Shown here: piece by piece, positions 1 through 18,597 of the stretch
Layout of the letters: every line of letters begins with the position of its first letter
Position numbering within the stretch: the stretch's first letter is position 1
NCBI GenBank assembly: GCA_030144725.1
Contig: JASKMD010000003.1
Location: 6,958,381 to 7,022,380 of the forward strand
DNA: 64,000 bases
DNA from: Haematococcus lacustris
Lineage: Eukaryota; Chlorophyta; Chlorophyceae; Chlamydomonadales; Haematococcaceae
Direction: 5' to 3'
Notes under the pieces: generated by a model
The model's database searches: none
What the model was told of the DNA's origin: nothing
What the model saw: only the letters and a program-made list of their open reading frames with translations
Translations under genes and position numbers: made by a program

Positions 1-1074
1 CAGCAGGGCAGCAGAGCGTAGTCAGCGCCCTGCCCTGCTGCCCCACACTGCTGCAGCCACCCACTCCACGCCGGGCCCCCCAGGAGTTGCATGCGGCTGC
101 AGGCTGCAGGGTGCGGCAGCAACACATGCTGCTGGCTGGGCTGCACTGCAAGGCACCACAAGGGGGCAGCTGTGCTGACGCTGCCAGGGGGGCCAGGGGA
201 GGCCTGGTGCTCTGCCCCCTGCCCTGGCCCCCCGTGATGATGCAGTGGCCAGCGCAGGGGGGGAGGGGGGGGGGCATGTGGAGGAGACTGCTGGAGTGAG
301 CCTGCCTGGCGCCCTGGGAACCGCCTGTCGCTGGCCTCCAAGCTGACACACCGGCTGCCAGCCCCGGCCCTAGTGAAGGGGAGGCAGGCAGCCAGGCGGT
401 GGAGGGGGCTAGGCTCCCCACCTCACCCCACACGGCCCCCTGCTGCCCCCTGCTGCCCGCCCTTGTCTTTGGGGGTGGCCTGAGTCAGGCCTGAGGGGCC
501 CCTGGCCCTACCTTAAGGCTGGGTTGAGCCAGTCTATGACCTGGCCGGTGTGGGGGCGGTCTCCACCCCCTCCCCACACCCTGCCCCTTGCCCCCTGCTG
601 ACCACTCACCCCTGCCGGCTCTAGTGCCACCGTGCTTTAAGAAGGAAGTGAAGCTAGGCAATGCTGCAGGGCTGGGGCCCTGGCGGGGTCAAGCCCCCCC
701 CCCTGCTGCTGCTCCTCTGCTGCTGACCAGGCCTGCCCTGACATGCACTCTGCTCTGATGGATCCGGCAGCGTGGCTGACCCTGAAGGGGGAATCTGGAG
801 GGGTAAGCCCCCTGACGACCAGGCCTGACCTGACCTGACATGCACTCTGCTCTCGTTGGTTTGGCTTTGTGTGGCTAAACCTGACCTGAGCCGAACAGAA
901 CAGGACCCTACCTTACCTGACCTGGCAAGGCAAGCCAGGTCAGGTCAGGTCAGGTCAGGTCAGGTCGGGTCAGGTCGGGTCAGGTCCTGGCCTTGCAGGG
1001 CTGGGGCTCGGGTGTTGTACCCACCACTCTGGGCCCTGCTGCTCCTTCTCTGCTGCCCCCCCTGCACCCCGCAC
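1..1074. other. intronic/unresolved sequence downstream of the WD40 exon
   Basis: GC-rich, with C/G homopolymers and many CCTG/CAGG motifs. A (CAGGT)n tract lies at about 935-988. No second WD40 exon could be placed with confidence, and no other convincing gene was seen. Confidence 0.4.
935..988. repeat. (CAGGT)n microsatellite
   Basis: About ten CAGGT units, with two CGGGT variants, inside the presumed first intron of the WD40 gene. Confidence 0.85.
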
Positions 1075-1438
1075 CTGCTGTTGCCAGCATGGCGCTGTCG
1101 GGCTGCGGTGAGAAGGTGATGGACCAGGTCTCGGTGCTGGCCGTCTCCATCAGCCCGACCGTGCTGTGTGTGTGAAGGTCCCACACGCGGATGATGCTGT
1201 CCAAGGCGCTGGACGCTGCGAGCGTGCCGCTGGCATCTACTGCCACGGAGATGACGCCGAGAATGTGGCCTTGGTAGATGTGATGAAATTTCAACGACTC
1301 CGCCGTGTCGTCCCAGACTTTCACATTCTCATCCACGGAGCCTGTAAGCAACCGGTTGCTCCCCGGCACCCATGACGCGCTCCAGACGCCCTGGTCGTGT
1401 GCGTCCTGAACTTTGTGAAGCGTTGTGAGGCGCGGCAT
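1075..1438 (-). CDS. WD40-repeat protein, SKI8/WDR61/VIP3-like, first coding exon
   Basis: First coding exon of a WD40 beta-propeller protein read toward the left edge. It has an AHDQGVWSASW blade start, then TGSVDENVKVWD, GHILGVISVAV, SALDSIIRVWDLHTH and WSITFSP: two to three blades whose order matches the N terminus of SKI8/WDR61 (VIP3 in plants). That protein is a subunit of the cytoplasmic SKI complex for 3'-5' mRNA decay and of the nuclear PAF1 complex. The first ATG is at 1438; the longer open frame to 1483 begins with GTG. The exon ends after LATAG at a GT donor (intron starts at 1074), leaving phase 1. The remaining blades must lie in 1-1074 or beyond the window, and I could not place them. 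The assignment rests on blade sequence similarity. Confidence 0.82.
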
Positions 1439-2270
1439 TGCGTCGCGCGGATCAGCTGCCGGGGGCTGCGCAGCGGTACGCACGGCTCGTTACAGTTGCG
1501 GGCCTTGCATGATCATGCTCAGATCAAATTATTGCGGAACATTGGAATGACCTCCCCTTGCACAAATCACAGGAAGGAGAATGAAGTTTTGGATGCAGGT
1601 ACGATGTGGTATGATGTCGTCCAATACCATGTGTTTTCTAGGACTAGGTCTTGGACATGTCCCATCACATGCATGTTGTGGCATTGCTGCACGAATGTTG
1701 CATGGCTCTTCATGGCTCTCCTCGCCTCTGTATAGCTCCAGCGACATTGCATGACATTTCATTGCCTCTTCGTGGATGCTGAAGGTGTCATGCTAGGCTG
1801 TCGCCCTGCTGTGGGACGAGGTGCTCACCAGGGTCAGGTCATCAGCATACATGAACTGGGGGACAGGTGTGCCATGCACCCTCCAGGCAAGGAGTACCTT
1901 GAGCTGGGCTACAAGCGGCTGCGAGACCGTCCACCCGCGACCCGAGCAGCACCAGCAGCAGCCTGCTGAGGCACAGTAGTGTGTGCCCCCTCCTACGCTG
2001 TAGTCAGCTAACAATAAGTGCATGTTTGCCATTTTTTTTTTTACAGGGGCTTGCGTGTGCACGGCGTCGCGCTGGTCTTAACGGTATGCTACTTGTAGGC
2101 TGAATCGAGCGGGTGACCGAGTGACTCGAACGGGTCCGGCAATGGTTTGCGGGGCCAATGATGGGAGTGACCTCAGGTTTCATAGGGACAGTGTGTCTCA
2201 GGTTTCATAGGGACAGCGTAAATCACATGCGTAAAAAATGTGCTTGACCCCTTTGCGCTAGCCGCCCTAG
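1439..2270. promoter_or_regulatory. divergent intergenic region between WD40 and GH31 genes
   Basis: 832 bp lie between the WD40 ATG (minus, 1438) and the GH31 ATG (plus, 2271), so both promoters should be here. A 20-bp direct repeat (ctcaggtttcatagggacag) occurs at 2172 and 2197. No clear TATA box was seen. Confidence 0.45.
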
Positions 2271-8293
<6,023 letters not shown>

Positions 8294-8651
8294 GTGGGGG
8301 GCGGGGGGGAGGGCAGGGAGGGGGCAGGGGGGGTGCAGGGGGGGTGCAGGGGGGCGGCAGGGGGAGCATTCCCCAGCATGCGGTGGGCAGGGCCATCACC
8401 ACACTCATGCAACAGGGGGGGCGGCATGAAGCGGTGCAAAGGGGGGGAAGGGGCGTGGACGGGTGGCGTGCAGTCCAGTCTATGAGGGGGGCACTGAGGG
8501 AGGGGGAGGGAGGGGGACACAGGCAGGGGTTGGTGGGCAGCCCTCCCCACCAGCCACGACTAGCCAGGACGAGCATGAGGGTCGCAGGCCTTGACAGTGC
8601 GCTGCAGCCCCCCCCCCACCCCCTGGGGGGTGCGTCTCACTCATTCTCATC

Positions 8652-9151
8652 NNNNNNNNNNNNNNNNNNNNNNNNNNNNNNNNNNNNNNNNNNNNNNNNN
8701 NNNNNNNNNNNNNNNNNNNNNNNNNNNNNNNNNNNNNNNNNNNNNNNNNNNNNNNNNNNNNNNNNNNNNNNNNNNNNNNNNNNNNNNNNNNNNNNNNNNN
8801 NNNNNNNNNNNNNNNNNNNNNNNNNNNNNNNNNNNNNNNNNNNNNNNNNNNNNNNNNNNNNNNNNNNNNNNNNNNNNNNNNNNNNNNNNNNNNNNNNNNN
8901 NNNNNNNNNNNNNNNNNNNNNNNNNNNNNNNNNNNNNNNNNNNNNNNNNNNNNNNNNNNNNNNNNNNNNNNNNNNNNNNNNNNNNNNNNNNNNNNNNNNN
9001 NNNNNNNNNNNNNNNNNNNNNNNNNNNNNNNNNNNNNNNNNNNNNNNNNNNNNNNNNNNNNNNNNNNNNNNNNNNNNNNNNNNNNNNNNNNNNNNNNNNN
9101 NNNNNNNNNNNNNNNNNNNNNNNNNNNNNNNNNNNNNNNNNNNNNNNNNNN
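8652..9151. other. assembly gap (500 N)
   Basis: Exactly 500 N, a placeholder size. The GH31 3' half and the rsmG 5' half fall in it, so the real gap is probably several kb or is a misjoin. Confidence 0.98.
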
Positions 9152-9584
9152 CTGCATGCCGCTCTGCAGACATTCGACCTGGCAGTGGCGCGGGCCGTGG
9201 CTGAAACCCGCGTGCTGGCCGAGCTGTGCACGCCGTTCGTAAAGCCGGGGGGTTTGTGGCTGGCAGCGAAGGGGCCAGATCCCGAGGTGAGACCGGCCAG
9301 GAGGTGCGCCGGGGGGTCGCAGCGTTTCTGACCCTCTGCGGAGCTTGCGACTCATCAAAACGAGGTGCTACGCACACGTTGCTGTCGATGCTGGTACTGC
9401 GCAGGCAGAGGTGACGGCGGCCGGACCGGCACTGAAGGCACTGGGGTGCAGGCTGGTGGCAATAGAGCGCGTGGCGTCCCACGGTGAACACGGCCAGCGC
9501 ACTGCGGTGGTGGTGAAGAAAGAGAAAGCGACTCCTGCCAAGTATCCCAGGCCACCCGGCACGCCTAATAAGAAGCCGCTCTGA
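9152..9584 (+). CDS. rsmG: RsmG/GidB 16S rRNA (guanine-N7)-methyltransferase, C-terminal part
   Basis: The last two exons of an RsmG family SAM-dependent methyltransferase, which makes m7G527 in bacterial-type 16S rRNA. A nuclear copy in an alga would act on plastid or mitochondrial rRNA. Exon 9152-9286 gives [19 protein letters not shown] and the [15 protein letters not shown] strand that follows the SAM site. The intron is 9287-9404 (GT-AG, phase 0). Exon 9405-9584 gives [15 protein letters not shown] and the family's C-terminal signature with [17 protein letters not shown] and a TGA stop. The N terminus, including any transit peptide and the GxGxG SAM loop, is in the gap. Confidence 0.92.
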
Positions 9585-10096
9585 CGAGAGCTTGGACACT
9601 GGAACGTGGCTTGCAGCGTCGCAGCGTCGCATCGTGGCGTCGCGGCATGGTACTAAGGCGGTCCCAATTGACACATTGCCGACAGACACACATTGCCGAC
9701 ATTCTTTGGTAGAACCCTCTGTCAGCTATGCGAGGCAACGCAGTTAAGGACATGGAGTGCGATGTGCTAAGCGCAACGGCGGCTCAAATTGCACCATTTG
9801 AATTCACGTGTTTCCGACTCATGCGGACCTGGACGCGACCGACCGACTGACCGGCGTCAGAGCGCTGTGAATCTTGCTCCCGTGGCGACGTGATACTGCA
9901 ACGTGGTAGCTGTGATATAAATGTTACACGAACGGAATAGGCAATAGTGGTATGATACAAAGATCAGGTACGACAAGATTTGATTCCTACAGCCCTCATG
10001 CTACACCCAAGTAAAGCGCGGCAGGTAGGCACGGCAGATACGACAACGAGGAGTATGGTTGATCGCTGTGCAGAGCTGCATTTGCACGTTGGCACA
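9585..10096. other. intergenic region between convergent genes
   Basis: The 3' flanks of rsmG (+) and the CRAL-TRIO gene (-) meet here. I saw no ORF or repeat of note. Confidence 0.6.
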
Positions 10097-13000
10097 TCAC
10101 AATGCGCGGTCCTCTTGCACAAGCTGCCAGATATGCGCGCCCAGGTCCGCTCCAAATAGCTCCTGGAATCGAGCTGCCGCGGCGGCGGCTCGACTGTCAA
10201 TGAACTCGGCCTGCAGTGCAACGCAATGTTCGCCGTGTGGCCAATGCGAGCTAGTGTCACCCGTGCTTGTATCTGCTGCAGCGATGGGGCCAGTCGTCTG
10301 TACGTCCCAACCCTCCCTTTCCCAGCTGTCCCTTTGTCGTTACCTTCGTCTGAGTTTTCGGCGGCAGTATAGGTTTCAATGCAGCCCACAGGTTGTGAAA
10401 AATGGCGGGTGGGTCCACGATCACCTGCATTGGGCAAGCTAATTACACAGCATCGCCCCGCTGTGCAGCCTTTCGGCAGCGACCACACCACAGCTGTCCG
10501 GCCACAACAGCAAGCAGCTGCGACTGGCGCAGACACGCAAAACATCCCCCCGCGCGGAATGCTGTTGTCCCTGCCAGCGGGCCTGTCAGGCCGGAGGGCA
10601 GGTTCCCCGCCACCCACCATGGTGCGCAGGCATTCTGGGAAATGGTCCATGAACACCGACACGCCTGCGGCAGGGGGCAAGCAGGGAGCAGCCGCAACCC
10701 TGCAGCTGCAGGCCAGGCAGGCCCCTGGTGGCTGAGCCTGAGGCTGCTGGGGAGGTGCTGAGCCTGCTGAGGTGGGTACTGAGGCTGCTGGGCTGCTGAG
10801 GCTGCTGGGGAGGAGGGTGCGGGGGGAGGAGGGTGCGGGGGGAGGAGGGTGCGGGGGGAGGAGGGTGCGGAGCCTAGGCTAGGGCCAGGGCCCAGGGAGC
10901 GGCCCGCAGGGATCAGGGGAGACTCGTTGCGCAGCGAGAGACTGCAGAGGGTTGTGGAGGGGAGGAGGGGGAGGGTTAGGGCTAGGGTTAAGGGTCAGGA
11001 GGTTGCAGAGGGTTGTGGATGGGAGGGGGTCTAGGGGGGCAGGCAGGGGGCCGCGTGGGCAGTACCTGAGAAGACGAAGCGCGGGTTTGCGTCCCGCCAG
11101 CCAAAGCCGTTGCGGTGGCGGCCGCAGAAGTGGTTCTGGGGACAGGCCGAGGCACAAGGCGGGGTGGCTGGCTGAGCCGTGCAGGCTTGCAGGGCAGGGG
11201 TGGGGGCCTCATAGGGTCCTGCTGATCCTGCCTTGGGGAACTTAGGGTTTTTAGCCTTACTCTAACCCTAACCCGGGGGAGGGGGTTAGTTGGCTAAGCC
11301 CCGCTCTCCTGCTGCTTCCCCTGCCTTGGACATGGCATCATGCAGCTGGCTAGGCCCTGCCCTGCTGCTGCCCCCTGCCCTGCCCGCCCCCGTACCCACT
11401 CACCACCCACATGACCTGGCCAGAGCTGCCTGCAGGGGCGCAGAGCCGCGCCTTCTCCATCATGCAGCTGGCATTCAGCGTGACCTGCACCGCACACACA
11501 CACCCCCCTGCTCTAAGCCGCCAGGCCACTGCCAGCTGACTACCTCGCCTCAACCTCAGCCGGGGTCAGCGGGTCAGGGCTGGCGCTGGCAGCAGCCCCC
11601 TGCCCCCTGCAGGTACAGCCAGGACACCACAACCCTCACTCGGGCTGCAGCAGGCCCTGGGCCAGCCTTCCTCCCTCTGTCCTCCCTCAGCTGAGGACCA
11701 GCTGCTGCCGTTGCCACCACCCTCCCCCCCTGCATGCCCAGCTGTGCCCCTTGGGCTGCTGACCCTCCTACCCCTACCCCTACCCCTCCTGGGCTGCTGA
11801 CCTGGTCAGGCTGGCGCTCCTCAGTGCGTGAGAAGCTGGAGTAGACCACCACCCGGCCCTCAGGGTCGAAGCCGATGATGCGCGCGTCTGACGACCTCTG
11901 ACCAGCAGCAGCAGGCAGCAGGGGTGGCAGCAGCAGCAGCAGCAGGCCGAGGCTGGCCAGACAGGGCGAACAAGCCTGACGCCATCCACACACCCCCCGC
12001 CTGCTGCCCCCTCCCTTCTCCCACCCCCAGGGGCTGACCTTGTTGAGGCGCGAGCTAACGTTCTCCATAGCCCAGGGCTGCAGCCGCGCCCGCCAGGTCA
12101 GCGTGGCCAGCAGCATGCGGTGCGCGCGCTCTGCACGGCCCTGACACCAGGCTTAGGTTAGGGGGCAAGGGGGGGTTAGGGGGCAGGGGGCAGGGGCCCT
12201 ACAGGGGCCACAGGGGAGGCGGCCCCTTGTCCTTCATTGGCACCGCAGCCTCCCCCCGCCCCCCTCCTCCCCCTCACCTAGCACGCAGTCCCTAGCCCTG
12301 AGGTACTGCAGCAGCACCAGGTCGCAGCAGTAGGCCGCTGCCTGCGCCTCCTCCAGCACCCCCTCAGCCTCCAGCCGCTGCCTGCACACCCGGGCACACC
12401 GCCCCGCACACCGCCTGGCACACTCCCCCTGGCAGCGCACACAGCCCTGGCGGGATCAGCTCTACAACGCCATGGGGCCAAATTCACACTGCGCATGTGC
12501 GGCCAGCCTTGCCCTGCTGCTGCTTCCGCTGCTGCTGCTGCCTCCCCTGCTGCTGCTTCCGCTGCCCTCACCTGCCCTCAGCTGCCCTGTGCTGCACCCC
12601 CACCTGCCCTGCCCTGCCCAGCCCTGTCCCCCCACCTTCACTGCCCTGTCCTGCCCCCCACCTGAATTGCCCCAGCAGCTCCAGCTCGTGCTGACTGGCC
12701 CCGGGCAGCTGTTCCGGAGCCCAGGCTGGGCGCGGCTTCAGCCCCCGCAGCTGCTGCCAGGAGCGCAGCGCGTCCACCTGATGCTGTGTGAGCCAGGAGC
12801 AGACTGCGGCCACACAGCGGGGGCAGAGCCAAGAGGGGGGAAGCTAGGGCGGGCGCAGGGGAGGAAGCCACGGTGGGCGAGCGCAGCCTAGATGTGATAC
12901 ACCTCCAAGTTTTAGAGGCAGAGGGTGGCAAAGGGGGACTAACGGGGTCCAGGGGGATGATTGGGAGGCTTGGGACAATCCAGGATGCCGGCAGTGTGCT

Positions 13001-13209
13001 GCCCTGTTTCATTGCTCCAGCTCTGGCGCTGGCTGCTCCCACCCGCCCTGGCCCAGCCACCACTCACTGCTCTCCCCCGGCGTGTTCAGGTGACTGAAGG
13101 CAGCGCGCAGCTCTATGTCAGACTTTGCCAGCGCAGTGGCATCAACAGGGGGGTCGAGCGTCGATGGAATTGTGCATGGGCATTGACCTTCCAGTTCCTG
13201 GCCGAGCAT
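10097..13209 (-). CDS. CRAL-TRIO (Sec14-like) domain protein, complete 10-exon model
   Basis: Complete minus-strand gene. Exons: 13068-13209, 12662-12803, 12278-12381, 12039-12130, 11802-11897, 11404-11484, 11066-11135, 10618-10664, 10344-10424, 10097-10297. All junctions are GT-AG and every phase joins, giving 351 aa. CRAL-TRIO-N is visible (LVLLQYLRARDCVLERA, then MLLATLTWR), followed by the lipid-binding lobe: IIGFDPEGRVVVYSSF, GQVMWV, NGFGWRDANPRF, VFMDHFPECLRTM, VIVDPPAIFHNLWAALKPI. The C-terminal helix is RFQELFGADLGAHIW. Sec14-like proteins bind and exchange phosphoinositides, phosphatidylcholine or other hydrophobic ligands between membranes; the ligand here is unknown. The start ATG at 13209 is the first in frame. 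The last intron (47 nt) is unusually short and is the least certain junction. Confidence 0.87.
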
Positions 13210-14843
13210 GAGCGCCGTGAGACCAGCAGTGCGCCGCTTCACTCCAGGATGCGAAAGTAGGAAAGACAAATGGCCAGTGAGCGTGGGCCGAGCCAATGAA
13301 GGCCCGCAAGAGGCACAAGGACAAGGCCCTATACGATGCGCTTGGTCGGCGTTGTCACAGGCTCAAAAGCTGCCACACTCTTTTCCAATGTGCGGTTCGT
13401 AGCTCGCTAGGTTCCCAAAAGCCGCGCGCAGCGCCAGTGCTGCAGTATGCCCTTCCACTTCTGGCAGCAGTGAATGGCCACCAGCTATGATACGCGTTGT
13501 GAGTATGTCAAGCTCCTCTCTCTCATCCAAGACCAGGACCAGCTTGCTGGGGAGTGGGGCCCCAACCCTGTGTTGCACGGCGCAGACCCAGCCTAACCAC
13601 TAACCCCAACCCTAACCCTAACCCTAACCCAGGCAGACCAGGAGAGGGCAGGCAGGCAGCAATGCAGCCTTGAGCCTGGCTATGACCAGTCAATGAACTC
13701 ACTGCTGCTTGTTGCTGAACACCAGGCGGGCGGCTGCCTGCCATGCCAATCAGGGGTGCCTACAAGAGGCAGGCAGGCACATTACACCCCCTCCACCCTG
13801 ACATGCTATACATTGAGACATGGCTATGGCAACACACAGCGCTAAGGCAAGCCTGCCACCACCAGCAACAGCACAGGCCTCATGGCATACGCAGCTATGG
13901 GAGCTGCGCCCTGCACACAGAGTTGATTGAGACAGGCAGTAAGGTAGCTACCAGGATGAGAGGCGTGCTATGTCGTGGTTTGATGACAACTTGCACCCCC
14001 ATCGCTGGGCTTGGCTGGCTCTTCATGCCTGCCTGTTTTCCATGCTCCCTGTTCTATTTGCCTGGCTTGCCACGTTGCCTGGCCTTGCTTACATGCCACG
14101 CGCATGGCCTGACATGGTGGCTGCTCAGGCTGCATGTCTGGCTGGCCTCAGGGGCTCTGCCTTGCCATGAAGCTGCATTGACACAGCAGCCAAAGTGGCA
14201 CAGACTTGATAGTGTTACAATGCTGTTCCCTTGATGCTTGAGGTCAGCAGCTCAGCCCAGTACCCGTGTGCAGCAGGCAAACGTCTAGGACTGAGACGGT
14301 TGTGCAGGGGCAGAAGCACGGCCGTCTACACCTTCACGCTGCCTGCATCAGGGTAGGCACCAGAGTGGGCACCAGGGTGAGGACTACCAGGGCTGTGCAG
14401 ACGAGCACCTTGATGTGGAAGCTCCGGCAGCTATCAAGCAGCGTGTGCATCGCGCGCCCTGCAGCTGCGGCCATCGCTGGAGTGCACTTTGCAGCAAAGA
14501 ATACCAACAACGGTATAGCGCATGCTTTTCATCCGGACAGCGCGGGTTTGGCAGCAGCTGGGTCAGGGTTAACCCTAACTCTACAGGAAGCCAACAGGTG
14601 CCCAGACCCCGTCATGAAGTCTGGGGTGTAGGAGCGGTCTAACAGGGCTGCACTGGGGGGTCCGCTCCTCTGTCTCCTCCCTATCAGCCCCCTAGCTTCA
14701 GCCTGAGGCAGTGCGGCGGCTGCCTGCGCCCGCTGCCAGTCATCAGCCCATCACTAGGTTGCGAGCAGCGGCCTGTAGCCTAGCACCTGCTTCTACTGAT
14801 GCCCAGGGTCGAGGTCAAGGCAGCGCCAGGCAGGGCAGGGTGC
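13210..14843. other. intergenic region between two minus-strand genes
   Basis: Promoter of the CRAL-TRIO gene and 3' flank of the coiled-coil gene. Apart from a short telomere-like repeat at 13602-13630, I saw no gene. Confidence 0.5.
13602..13630. repeat. interstitial CCCTAA repeat
   Basis: Four to five CCCTAA units (one CCCCAA variant). Shorter copies occur near 10978-10995 (as GGGTTA) and 11264-11276. Too short to be a chromosome end. Confidence 0.75.
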
Positions 14844-17800
14844 TCAGATGGCAGAGGTGTGGAGACTGACCGCCCCAGTTCCAAGGCCCCCCTGCAGCTC
14901 CTGATCTGGCAAGTGATGGTGGTTGTGCGAAACGGTTACACTGGCTTGTAATCTGTTGGGTTGCTGCACCTTGACGGCAATGCCAACTCTCAACCAGACC
15001 CCGGCAGCTCACAACCCAGTATTGGAGCACATGGAGCACACGGCAGCAGCCCTGCACCCTGGTGACAGTGCCCGGGCTCATGACCAACAAGGACCTCGTG
15101 TCAGCATTGAAGGGCCCTGGCACACGGCGCCGCCTGAGAGCCCATCAGACCCATCAGACCACCCCACCAGGGCCCCCCACCCCCCACCCTCACAGCCTGC
15201 TGCTGCCCCCCTGGCAGGCGGTACCAGGGGCAGTGCAGTGGGGGAGTGCATCTGGGTCGGCCTGGCGCCGCCTGAGCGCCTGCAGCAAACACAGCTGCTC
15301 CAGGGCCACCCAGTCCTCAGGGCCCAGGGCTAGGGCGCAGCCATACCCCTGGGCGGCACCCAGGGGGTCACCCACCCCCTCCAGCCGGCCCCTGCTCAGC
15401 CCTGACTGCGCTCGCTCCCTCACGTCCACCAGCTGCAGACCACCCTGCTCCAGGCGGGGGGGTAGGGCGCTGGCCCTTGGAGCTGGCCCTGGCAATTCGG
15501 AGGGAGGGTGCCCCTGCTGCCCCAGCCGCCCCTGGACCTCCCACCTCTCCCTCCCTTGCCACACCCCAGGGGTCAGGGGGGTGCTAGGGCTAGGCTGCTG
15601 CGCCCTGCTGCCTGGGCTGCCCGTCACCTGCAGCAGTGGGTAAGGGTGCGTGCTGGGCGGCACTGAGACCCTACCCTTCTTGCTGGAGGGGGCCAGGTAA
15701 GGGGGTGCAGGGGCGGGGCGGCGCCTGGGGGTTGGGGTGGTGCCCGCGCCTGACATGGAGGGTGAGGGGGCAGAGGGGGTGGCCCAGCTGCTGCCCAGGG
15801 CCCTGCTGCCTGAGCTGTCTAGGTGTTCTGTCAGGGGGCCAGGTGGCCAGCCCCGCACAGTGTGGGAGGGCCTGGGGAGGGGGAGGGGGGTGCAGGGGGG
15901 GGCGGCTGGCTGACCTGCAGCAGCTGGGAGGGCGGCAGTGGAGCAGTCAGGCCACAGCTGGGTGTGCAGGAGGCGAGGGGGAGTGAGGGCCGGGCGCAAG
16001 CAGGTGACGGCCTGCTGGCTGTCCCAGGGCCAGACCCTTGCACTCAGGGGCACCTGCCTGTCAGCTTCCCAGTCGCCCCGCTGCTCCGCAGGCTGGCAGG
16101 CGGTGGCAGTGGACCCACTGGAGCTGTCCTTGCGGTGCAGCTGCCCGCCCAATGTAACCTCTGGGTCACACTCCAACTCACACTGCTGCTGCTGACGAGG
16201 GTGCTGATGGCGATAATGTTCCTGTTGCTGCTGCCCCTGCTGCATCTGCTGCTCATGTCGATTGTGTTCCTGCTGCTGCTGCCCCTGCTGCCCCTGCTGC
16301 TGCTGTAGCTGCTGCTGTTTGGGCTGTTGCTGGCGGCAGCGCAGCGCAGGGCAGCCACACTGATGCACCAGGGGCTGAGGGGTTGAAGGGGCCAGCTGTG
16401 CATGCAGTGCAGGGCCAGCACCACCATGCTCCAACGGCCCGCCCCCCTGGAGGTGTCTGCCAGGGCCAGGGTCACGGCCAGGGTCCACCTTAGCCCTGAG
16501 GCCCTGAGGGCAGCAACAGGGCAGCGGGAGCAGGGAGCAGCTAGGGTGGGCAGCAGCGGAGGTACTAGGACTCCTCCTGGGCCAGGCATAGCCAGGCCTG
16601 GCCCTGCCCTGCCCTGCAGCTGCTGCTGTGCCCCTCCCCGCTGTGCCTCAGCCCGGCTCACCTTGCTTAGCAGCAGGACCTGGGCCTGCACTGCGTCCAG
16701 CTGCTGCTGTAGCTCCTCCACCTCGCTGCTGGCACCGCCATTGGCACAGCCTGGGGCAGGGGTCACTGGGCAGGTCAGGCCACCCTGCTCCTCCAACGCC
16801 TGGCGCAGGGCCTGCAGGGCGGCAGCAGCAGCAGCAGCTGGCTCCTGGCTATGGAGCTGGCTGTGCTCCTCAACAAGGCCCTACTGCACCACCACCAGCT
16901 CCAACACCACCAGCACCGCCGCCACCACCAATAGCAGCAGCAGCAGCAGCAGCAGCAGCCGCCGCCATGACTGGACTCCTCCCTTGGCTATAGCCATTGC
17001 TTACACCACTCCACTCCACTGACCTGCTCCAGCCCAGCCCAGCTCCAGCTCCAGCTCCAGCCCTGTCACCAGCTGTCTCATCACCCAGGCCGTCTAGCCT
17101 GCCCTGGCTTCGCCCCCCTCCCCTGGCTGCAGGCCTTGCCCCCAGCCGCCTACCTGGACCAGGAGCTCCCGCTGCTGACAGTGGCGACGCACACTGCCAC
17201 TGCTGATGGCTCGCACGATGCTTGCCAGGCTGGTCAGGCTGCGCTCGCCCCCTGAGCCCTGACCCCCCAGCAGCGGGCCCAGCAGCCGGCACTCCTCAAC
17301 CAACCGCTGCTCATCCGCCTTGCAGGCCAGGCGCCCACTGAAGCGGCCCTGCATCAGGGACTTCCTGCAGCCAGGGCTGCAGCCAGGCAGATAGCAGGGA
17401 GGGCGGTGTTAGGGTAGGTCAGGTCAGGTGAGGGGTACTTTAGGTCAGGTGCCAGCTCTGCTGCCTACCACCAGCGATGCCTTGCTCGAGCAACAGGCGC
17501 CTGGGCATTGAGAGCCAGCTCCTACTTCACGGCACCAGCCTTCGCTAGTGCAGGTGTGCATCAACAAGTGGACATCAGGCCCTAGGCACACCGACCCTCC
17601 CTTCCCTTCAGGTGCAGGATCCTTAAGGGAGGCGCGTGCCGGAAAGACAGCAGCCACTCACTTGAGTGGGCTGGGCGGACATCCCGCCTCAACACCGGTT
17701 CCACAACCAACCATTCCATCCATAGCACACGCCAATGCTCTGTTGTTGAGATGCTGTGCTGTAGGCTCCGCCGCTGCGGTCAGACTGCAGGTGTTCGGGC

Positions 17801-17975
17801 CGGATGTTGTGTCCGGGGTCCACGGCGTGAACACACAGTCAGATACGCGAGGACGGCAAGCCGTTGTCGCTGCGTAGACAGCAAACGAAGCAGCGAGGGG
17901 ATCAGCGCATTGGCTGAGGCCAACGGAGTCTTCGTGAGTGAGTCGCACACTGCCAGACATTGTGTTGCCCGACAT
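14844..17975 (-). CDS. Q-rich coiled-coil protein of unknown function, 6-exon model
   Basis: I do not recognise this gene. The exon chain is phase-consistent: 17662-17975, 17154-17364, 16662-16880, 15225-16446, 15058-15116, 14844-14900, about 693 aa. The N-terminal part is Cys/Thr-rich. Exon 2 has a basic-charged helix region (SLMQGRFSGRLACKADEQRL). Exon 3 has a heptad-like helix (SEVEELQQQLDAVQAQVLLL). Exon 4 carries a long QQQ/QQQEH low-complexity run followed by P/S-rich disorder and a second short charged segment. The last exons give FNADTRSLLVMSPGTVTR and a TGA. The exon 3 acceptor (TAG) and the exon 4 acceptor were chosen by phase and lack strong pyrimidine tracts. The profile suggests a scaffold or cytoskeletal protein, but that is only a guess. 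Confidence 0.55.
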
Positions 17976-18597
17976 TCCGACATCCCGACTGACCCGCACA
18001 GCTGCCGGCTGTTTCAAGTGTTTGCACTGCTCCTCGACGACTCGGGAGCTCGCGCGCCTTGGCTGAGCGTCGAAGACCGGCGCGTGAGCTGACAGTCTTT
18101 GACCAGTCGTATTCTTACTGCTTTTTGCGGTGACCTATGCTGTTCTCTTCCGGCGCTGTTGCGACGATGGTTCCGCTATAAGTGCGGAGTCTATTTTGTT
18201 CCCGGGGCCTCCTGTGATTGCGGGGACGCCAGCGTCGTGAGCGCTGTACTCGCGCTGCTCTTTGACAAGGCGGCCAAAGGGTGACCCATACCGACGTACA
18301 AAATGTAGGTGCCGCCATGAAAACCCCATGTTGAGGGCCACGCGGTTTAGTGTTAGAGGACTTGGCAGGCACAGTCTTCAATCAGAGGCTGTAGAGTGTT
18401 ATGTGAAGGGTGGGGCTAGGCCAGATTGTTGCAGCACTCGGACCAGCGACAGTACAATCTAGAGGAGCAGCAAAGGGCCTGGCGCTGTCAGCAGCTCGCT
18501 TTGCAGCCTGCCAGCCCACACCAGCTGGGTGGCTGACACCAGAGGGGTGCTGCAGCAGCTACACAACATTTTTAGTAAGCCACACCCCTAGGGCACG
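17976..18597. other. upstream region of the coiled-coil gene
   Basis: AT-richer than the genes. It probably contains the promoter of the minus-strand gene. No convincing coding exon was seen. Confidence 0.4.

Noticed and set aside
312..346. Possible second WD40 exon on the minus strand (SLEASDRRF)
   Set aside because: Weak resemblance to the next SKI8 segment, with unclear splice sites and phase.
13602..13630. Chromosome end
   Set aside because: Only 4-5 repeats, genes on both sides; interstitial.
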